Assembly (NCBI GenBank): GCA_045534095.1
Contig: JAZSJA010000148.1
Location: forward strand, 1-9,101
Direction of reading: 5' to 3'
DNA from: UMGS1279 sp045534095
GTDB taxonomy: Bacteria > Bacillota > Clostridia > Oscillospirales > Acutalibacteraceae
DNA length: 9,101 bases
The position numbers and the translations under genes are program-made. Position 1 is the first letter of the stretch, and each line of letters starts with the position of its first letter. Below, piece after piece: positions 5,572-9,101 of this stretch. The notes beneath the pieces were generated by a model, which was not told the origin of the DNA, did not search any database, and saw only the letters and a program-made list of their open reading frames with translations.

Positions 5572-8500
5572 TTATCCTCTCATCATTTTAATTACGGTGT
5601 CTATGTGTTCGGCCTTTACACCGATTTTAAGAAGATAGTTATAGGTTCTCTCAGCAAAGGTATCACCTGCACATTTGTTTATATTATTTCTGTAAAGAAA
5701 TAAATCCCATGTATTGCGACCTCTACCAATATTGCCAAAGTTTGAGAACATATATTCATAATTAAGTTGGTCATACGAGGCACCTAAAAGACCGTTTATA
5801 ACAAATGCCATCATACCCGTTCTATCGGTACCAATACTACAATGTATGGCAATAGGATAATTGCTTTCATCACCAAGAATTTCAAAAGCCTGTACAATCT
5901 CTTTAGAATTATACTGCAAACAATATTCTCCGTTCATAGGAATATTATAGTATTTTATATTTTCGTCTTTATAAAATACCTCAACAACTTCACCGCCAAT
6001 TCTTAAATCGAGCTCGGTCTTTATGCCAAGGTCTTTTATAAATCTTTCTTTACCCTCGGCGGTCATTTCGTTAAGGTTTCCCATACGATAGATAACCCCT
6101 TGATTTGTGATTTTTCCACCGATATTCCAACCGCCTACATCACGGACATTTGTAACACCCTCAATATAAAGGTTTCTGGGAGCAGAAGCACTTACCGAGA
6201 ATTTATCGGTAGCACTAAGGTACATACCATCACTATAAATTGCAGCTACATTCCAATAATAATCGGTACCAATGTTAAGATTATATATATCTATTGAAGT
6301 TTCATAAAGAGAATAATGTTTTGCGTCTGATAAATCGGGATTTTGGCTTAATGTTAACAAATATCCGTAAAATTCAGAACTACCGTTATAAGTAGCCGAC
6401 CAACTGAAGGTAACAGGAAGAGGGCGGCTAAGCTCCGCCACTCCGTTTGCGATTTCCCACAAATTTTCTCCCCAAACTCCCTCATTATACGGCTTATCAA
6501 GAAGCTCAACAATTGGCTCAGCAAGAAATTCGGCTTGCAATTCGGTATGGATGGGTATATTCTCCCCTAATTCAACCACTTGAACAGAACCTGAAATATT
6601 GGAATCGCTTATATATTCATTTCTGCCCGAGTTAAAATATGCTTCTTTAACCTTGGGATTTGCCAAAATATCCCTTGCTGTTAAAAGGTCGGATAAATAT
6701 TCAGCATACTCGGTTGAACCAACCCCAAGCTCGGCAAGCTTGTTTTCTGTCACTTCACCGGAGATAACTGAATCAGCAAGGTCAAAAAGGCTGTTTTTTT
6801 CGGTATTTGCATAACAAACAAGCTCCTCACCTACCGCATTTTTAAAAACTGCATAGGGTCGCAAAATAATATTTTCATTATAGTAATTGTAGTTGGTTTC
6901 TTTGCCCCCTCCACCTATGTTGTGTAGGGCGAAAGAAACAGTTAAAGTACCATCACCCGACTCGGTTAAGTGATTAACTCCCTTTTCTTTATTATACGCT
7001 ACACCTTTAACTACCAAGCGACCGTTTTTCATAATGCCATCATCTAAAACAATGGGAGCATCCTTTACCGCATTGTCATAAGCAATAAGGGAGCCTAATT
7101 CGCTTAGGGTGTAGCCTTGATTTTCATAAAGTCTGTAGATATAATCATCCACCTCAAACTTAAAACGCAAAGCCCTAGGAGAATTATTGGTTGTTTTGCG
7201 GATGGAGTTACCTGAAAAAGTAAGGCATTCTTTAAAGGTTTTGGGATGCACGATTTCGGTAACCGTAAGATTATCAATAAAGGTTTTAGAGGTATCATCG
7301 GCATTTCTGCCCGTTATACTGTAAAGATGTAAATAGAGAAAACTATCATCCTCATCGGTGGTGAAATTAAGAGTGATTTTGTTCCACTTAGAAACCTTAG
7401 ATTCATCGGCAATCCTAACGTATACGTCGTTAATTCGCTTGTAAATCTCTTTGTAATAGTCATACACCTTAACGTCTGGGGTAGACGACGTATTGCCAAC
7501 CGTCATCTCATAAGAATCGGCAATGGTAGCGGTATGAAGAAAATCCCACTCACTTAAATTGTATACGTAAAAAGAAAGCTGGTATTCGGTGTTAGGTTTT
7601 AAATTATCTAGTTTTCTTACAACCGAGCGAGCTCTGGTTCCGTAATACATCATAGAATTACCACTATAGGGTTTAACAATGGTGTTATCTGTTTCAAATT
7701 TTTTATCAACCGACGGATTATAAGCGGTGGCATACTTGGTAACGTAATCGCCATAGGTAGCCCTGATTAAAAATACCCAATCATCGCTTTGCTGATAAGA
7801 CTGATACATCTGTCCCCACTTATCATCAAAGGGCGGTGTGTAAGGCAACGCCTGATGAACGCCTGAATCAACACGCAAAGAGGTTTCGTTCTTTTTATAG
7901 CTTTCAAAACCAAGACCGCCTGTAATAACGCTTTTGCAAAGTATTTTTGCACTAATGCTTTCAAAAGCGATTCCCTTAGCGGTCGTGTAATTCTCCTCAT
8001 TGGATAGTAAAGTTTCACCGCTATACCAACCTAAAAATTCATTTACAGAGTCCATAGAATCATAAGTAATACCAAGGGAATAGGTTCCATCACCATTATT
8101 TACAGCGTGAGAAGAAACCGTAATATCATCACCTGATATATGGGGATTTCCGTTGGAATCAACTATCGCAACAGGTATGGTGTTATCGGGAATTAGGGGA
8201 ATTACCTTTTCTAGGGATACGCCGCGAACATAAAGCTCATCTCCGTCATACGGCAAAGCAAAACCAAGGGCTATATCACTTGCGGTATACTCATCCTCAT
8301 CCGGTAGCTTCAACTCGCAGGTAACGGTTCGCCAATCGGAATAAAACTCCTCCAAATCGACAGTTTTCAAAGCGGCTATGGGAGAGCTAGATGTACCTAT
8401 ATACTTGCCGAATGGGGAATATTTAGTAACAGAATAAATATAAGGGCTATTGTTATCACTCTCCAAAGTCCAAACAAGACTTGTTTTAGTGCGTTTTTTA

Positions 8501-8982
8501 TTGCCGTTGCCCTTGTAGGCGTGAGCGTAGTCGGTAGCCCCCTCAATATAGCTTCTGTATGAGGCAACTCCATTTTTATCTAAACTACCAAAATCCTGAA
8601 TAACAAAATCAATTCCCTCGGGATTTGTAACACCGCCATAGGTACTGCTTAACTTAGTGTTACTGCCGACTTTAACCTCAAAGGAGATTTTATAGGTGTA
8701 ATTTTTTTCAAGAGCAAAGGTGTTTGTAAAAAGTTGCGCCCCCTTTTGACCCGTAATATGAACGGTAGGAAGACCGTTATCACTATACACCTCGGCCGTA
8801 CCGCTACCCGTTTTAGTCCAGGTTGCAGCACGCTCATTTACCGTAGTAGCCGCCTTTAAGGTGGTAACGGTGGTGGGTGTAATGATCATATTGTTTATTG
8901 TGGCACCCGAGGCGCTGATGATAAAGGTACTGTTTAAAATTACAATCAGCACTAATAACGCAGATAAAAATTTTCTTAGCAT
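5572..8982 (-). CDS. Secreted multi-modular protein with C-terminal tyrosine-phosphatase domain
   Basis: The protein has 1136 residues. The signal peptide is about 1-27 (RK, hydrophobic core, SASGA). Residues about 47-262 are a diverged copy of the module duplicated in the neighbouring esterase protein. Residues about 263-352 look InlB-like (FLGWYSGETLLSNEENY). About 353-578 is a carbohydrate-binding-like beta-sandwich; about 583-740 is a domain beginning FSGNSIR and containing ALRFKFEV, whose function I do not know. About 823-932 is fibronectin-III-like (YYWNVAAIYSDG). The C-terminus, about 935-1136, is a Y_phosphatase3/IphP-type phosphatase: NVRDVGG at 945-951, LDLR at 991-994 and the P-loop HCSIGTDRTG with nucleophile Cys1048 and Arg1054. 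It should hydrolyse phosphate monoesters outside the cell; the substrate (phosphoprotein, phosphoinositide or phosphorylated glycan) cannot be read from the sequence. It has no dockerin, sortase motif or C-terminal membrane anchor. Confidence 0.92.
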   Translation of the reverse strand: MLRKFLSALLVLIVILNSTFIISASGATINNMIITPTTVTTLKAATTVNERAATWTKTGSGTAEVYSDNGLPTVHITGQKGAQLFTNTFALEKNYTYKISFEVKVGSNTKLSSTYGGVTNPEGIDFVIQDFGSLDKNGVASYRSYIEGATDYAHAYKGNGNKKRTKTSLVWTLESDNNSPYIYSVTKYSPFGKYIGTSSSPIAALKTVDLEEFYSDWRTVTCELKLPDEDEYTASDIALGFALPYDGDELYVRGVSLEKVIPLIPDNTIPVAIVDSNGNPHISGDDITVSSHAVNNGDGTYSLGITYDSMDSVNEFLGWYSGETLLSNEENYTTAKGIAFESISAKILCKSVITGGLGFESYKKNETSLRVDSGVHQALPYTPPFDDKWGQMYQSYQQSDDWVFLIRATYGDYVTKYATAYNPSVDKKFETDNTIVKPYSGNSMMYYGTRARSVVRKLDNLKPNTEYQLSFYVYNLSEWDFLHTATIADSYEMTVGNTSSTPDVKVYDYYKEIYKRINDVYVRIADESKVSKWNKITLNFTTDEDDSFLYLHLYSITGRNADDTSKTFIDNLTVTEIVHPKTFKECLTFSGNSIRKTTNNSPRALRFKFEVDDYIYRLYENQGYTLSELGSLIAYDNAVKDAPIVLDDGIMKNGRLVVKGVAYNKEKGVNHLTESGDGTLTVSFALHNIGGGGKETNYNYYNENIILRPYAVFKNAVGEELVCYANTEKNSLFDLADSVISGEVTENKLAELGVGSTEYAEYLSDLLTARDILANPKVKEAYFNSGRNEYISDSNISGSVQVVELGENIPIHTELQAEFLAEPIVELLDKPYNEGVWGENLWEIANGVAELSRPLPVTFSWSATYNGSSEFYGYLLTLSQNPDLSDAKHYSLYETSIDIYNLNIGTDYYWNVAAIYSDGMYLSATDKFSVSASAPRNLYIEGVTNVRDVGGWNIGGKITNQGVIYRMGNLNEMTAEGKERFIKDLGIKTELDLRIGGEVVEVFYKDENIKYYNIPMNGEYCLQYNSKEIVQAFEILGDESNYPIAIHCSIGTDRTGMMAFVINGLLGASYDQLNYEYMFSNFGNIGRGRNTWDLFLYRNNINKCAGDTFAERTYNYLLKIGVKAEHIDTVIKMMRG

Positions 8983-8989
8983 TATTTAT

Positions 8990-8994
8990 CCCCC
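8990..8994 (-). promoter_or_regulatory. Ribosome binding site of the phosphatase gene
   Basis: The minus strand reads TGGGGGATAAATA before ATG. The G-run at 7-nt spacing can pair with the anti-Shine-Dalgarno sequence partly through G-U pairs, so it is weaker than the site of the neighbouring gene. It supports the start at 8982, which leads directly into a signal peptide. Confidence 0.65.
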
Positions 8995-9015
8995 AATGTA
9001 TAAAATCTCATAATA

Positions 9016-9044
9016 ATTATACATCAAATCAATCTAGAGTTCAA
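9016..9044 (-). promoter_or_regulatory. Near-consensus sigma-A promoter of the phosphatase gene
   Basis: On the minus strand TTGAAC (9039-9044) and TATAAT (9016-9021) are separated by the optimal 17 nt. Transcription would start near 9008-9010, giving a leader of about 25-30 nt. The rest of the window to 9101 contains AT-rich sequence without a recognisable gene or clear terminator. Confidence 0.75.
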
Positions 9045-9101
9045 CTGATATTTGAAAGGAAATTTTAAGGCACCTTTTTTTATTCCCCACAAGGATTTAT
9101 A

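Noticed and set aside
9054..9083. AAAGG ... CCTTTTTTT as a terminator near the right edge
   Set aside because: The stem is short with a long loop, and the T-run is on the plus strand where no gene ends. It is probably chance in AT-rich DNA.

Overview
The window looks like the chromosome of a low-GC Gram-positive anaerobe of the Clostridia, probably a gut or rumen Oscillospiraceae-type bacterium. This is inferred from AT-rich non-coding DNA, GGAGG-type ribosome binding sites, large secreted multi-modular proteins, and a type I dockerin, a module typical of cellulosome-forming clostridia and ruminococci. No rRNA, tRNA, CRISPR array, transposase or phage gene was seen.

All genes read on the minus strand, so transcription runs from right to left. 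At the right, a near-consensus promoter (9016-9044) drives a 1136-residue secreted protein (5572-8982). It has several beta-sandwich modules, a fibronectin-III-like domain and a C-terminal tyrosine-phosphatase domain with a C-X5-R active site. After a 120-bp gap with its own promoter (5485-5512) comes a 1604-residue secreted protein (637-5451). It has a tandemly duplicated N-terminal module, a third carbohydrate-binding-like module, a first SGNH esterase domain (DUF4886-like), an InlB-type repeat, a dockerin, a second SGNH esterase domain and a C-terminal beta domain. A strong hairpin terminator (590-624) ends this unit. At the left edge the first 23 codons of a third gene are visible. It probably encodes an AEC-family membrane transporter and has a perfect-consensus promoter and a good ribosome binding site.

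Between the terminator and the third gene's promoter (about 120-590) there is no credible gene. That stretch holds a nested set of inverted, palindromic repeats (201-552) sharing the end sequence TGTAGGG(G)A, which looks like a MITE-like or intergenic repeat family.

The two large genes probably act together outside the cell. They share the same N-terminal module (two copies in one protein, one diverged copy in the other), an InlB-like module and a carbohydrate-binding-like module, so they look like co-evolved partners aimed at the same surface or polysaccharide. One brings two esterase domains plus a dockerin for docking to a scaffold; the other brings a phosphatase. A joint role in stripping ester-linked acyl and phosphate groups from a decorated glycan is a hypothesis, not something the sequence proves.
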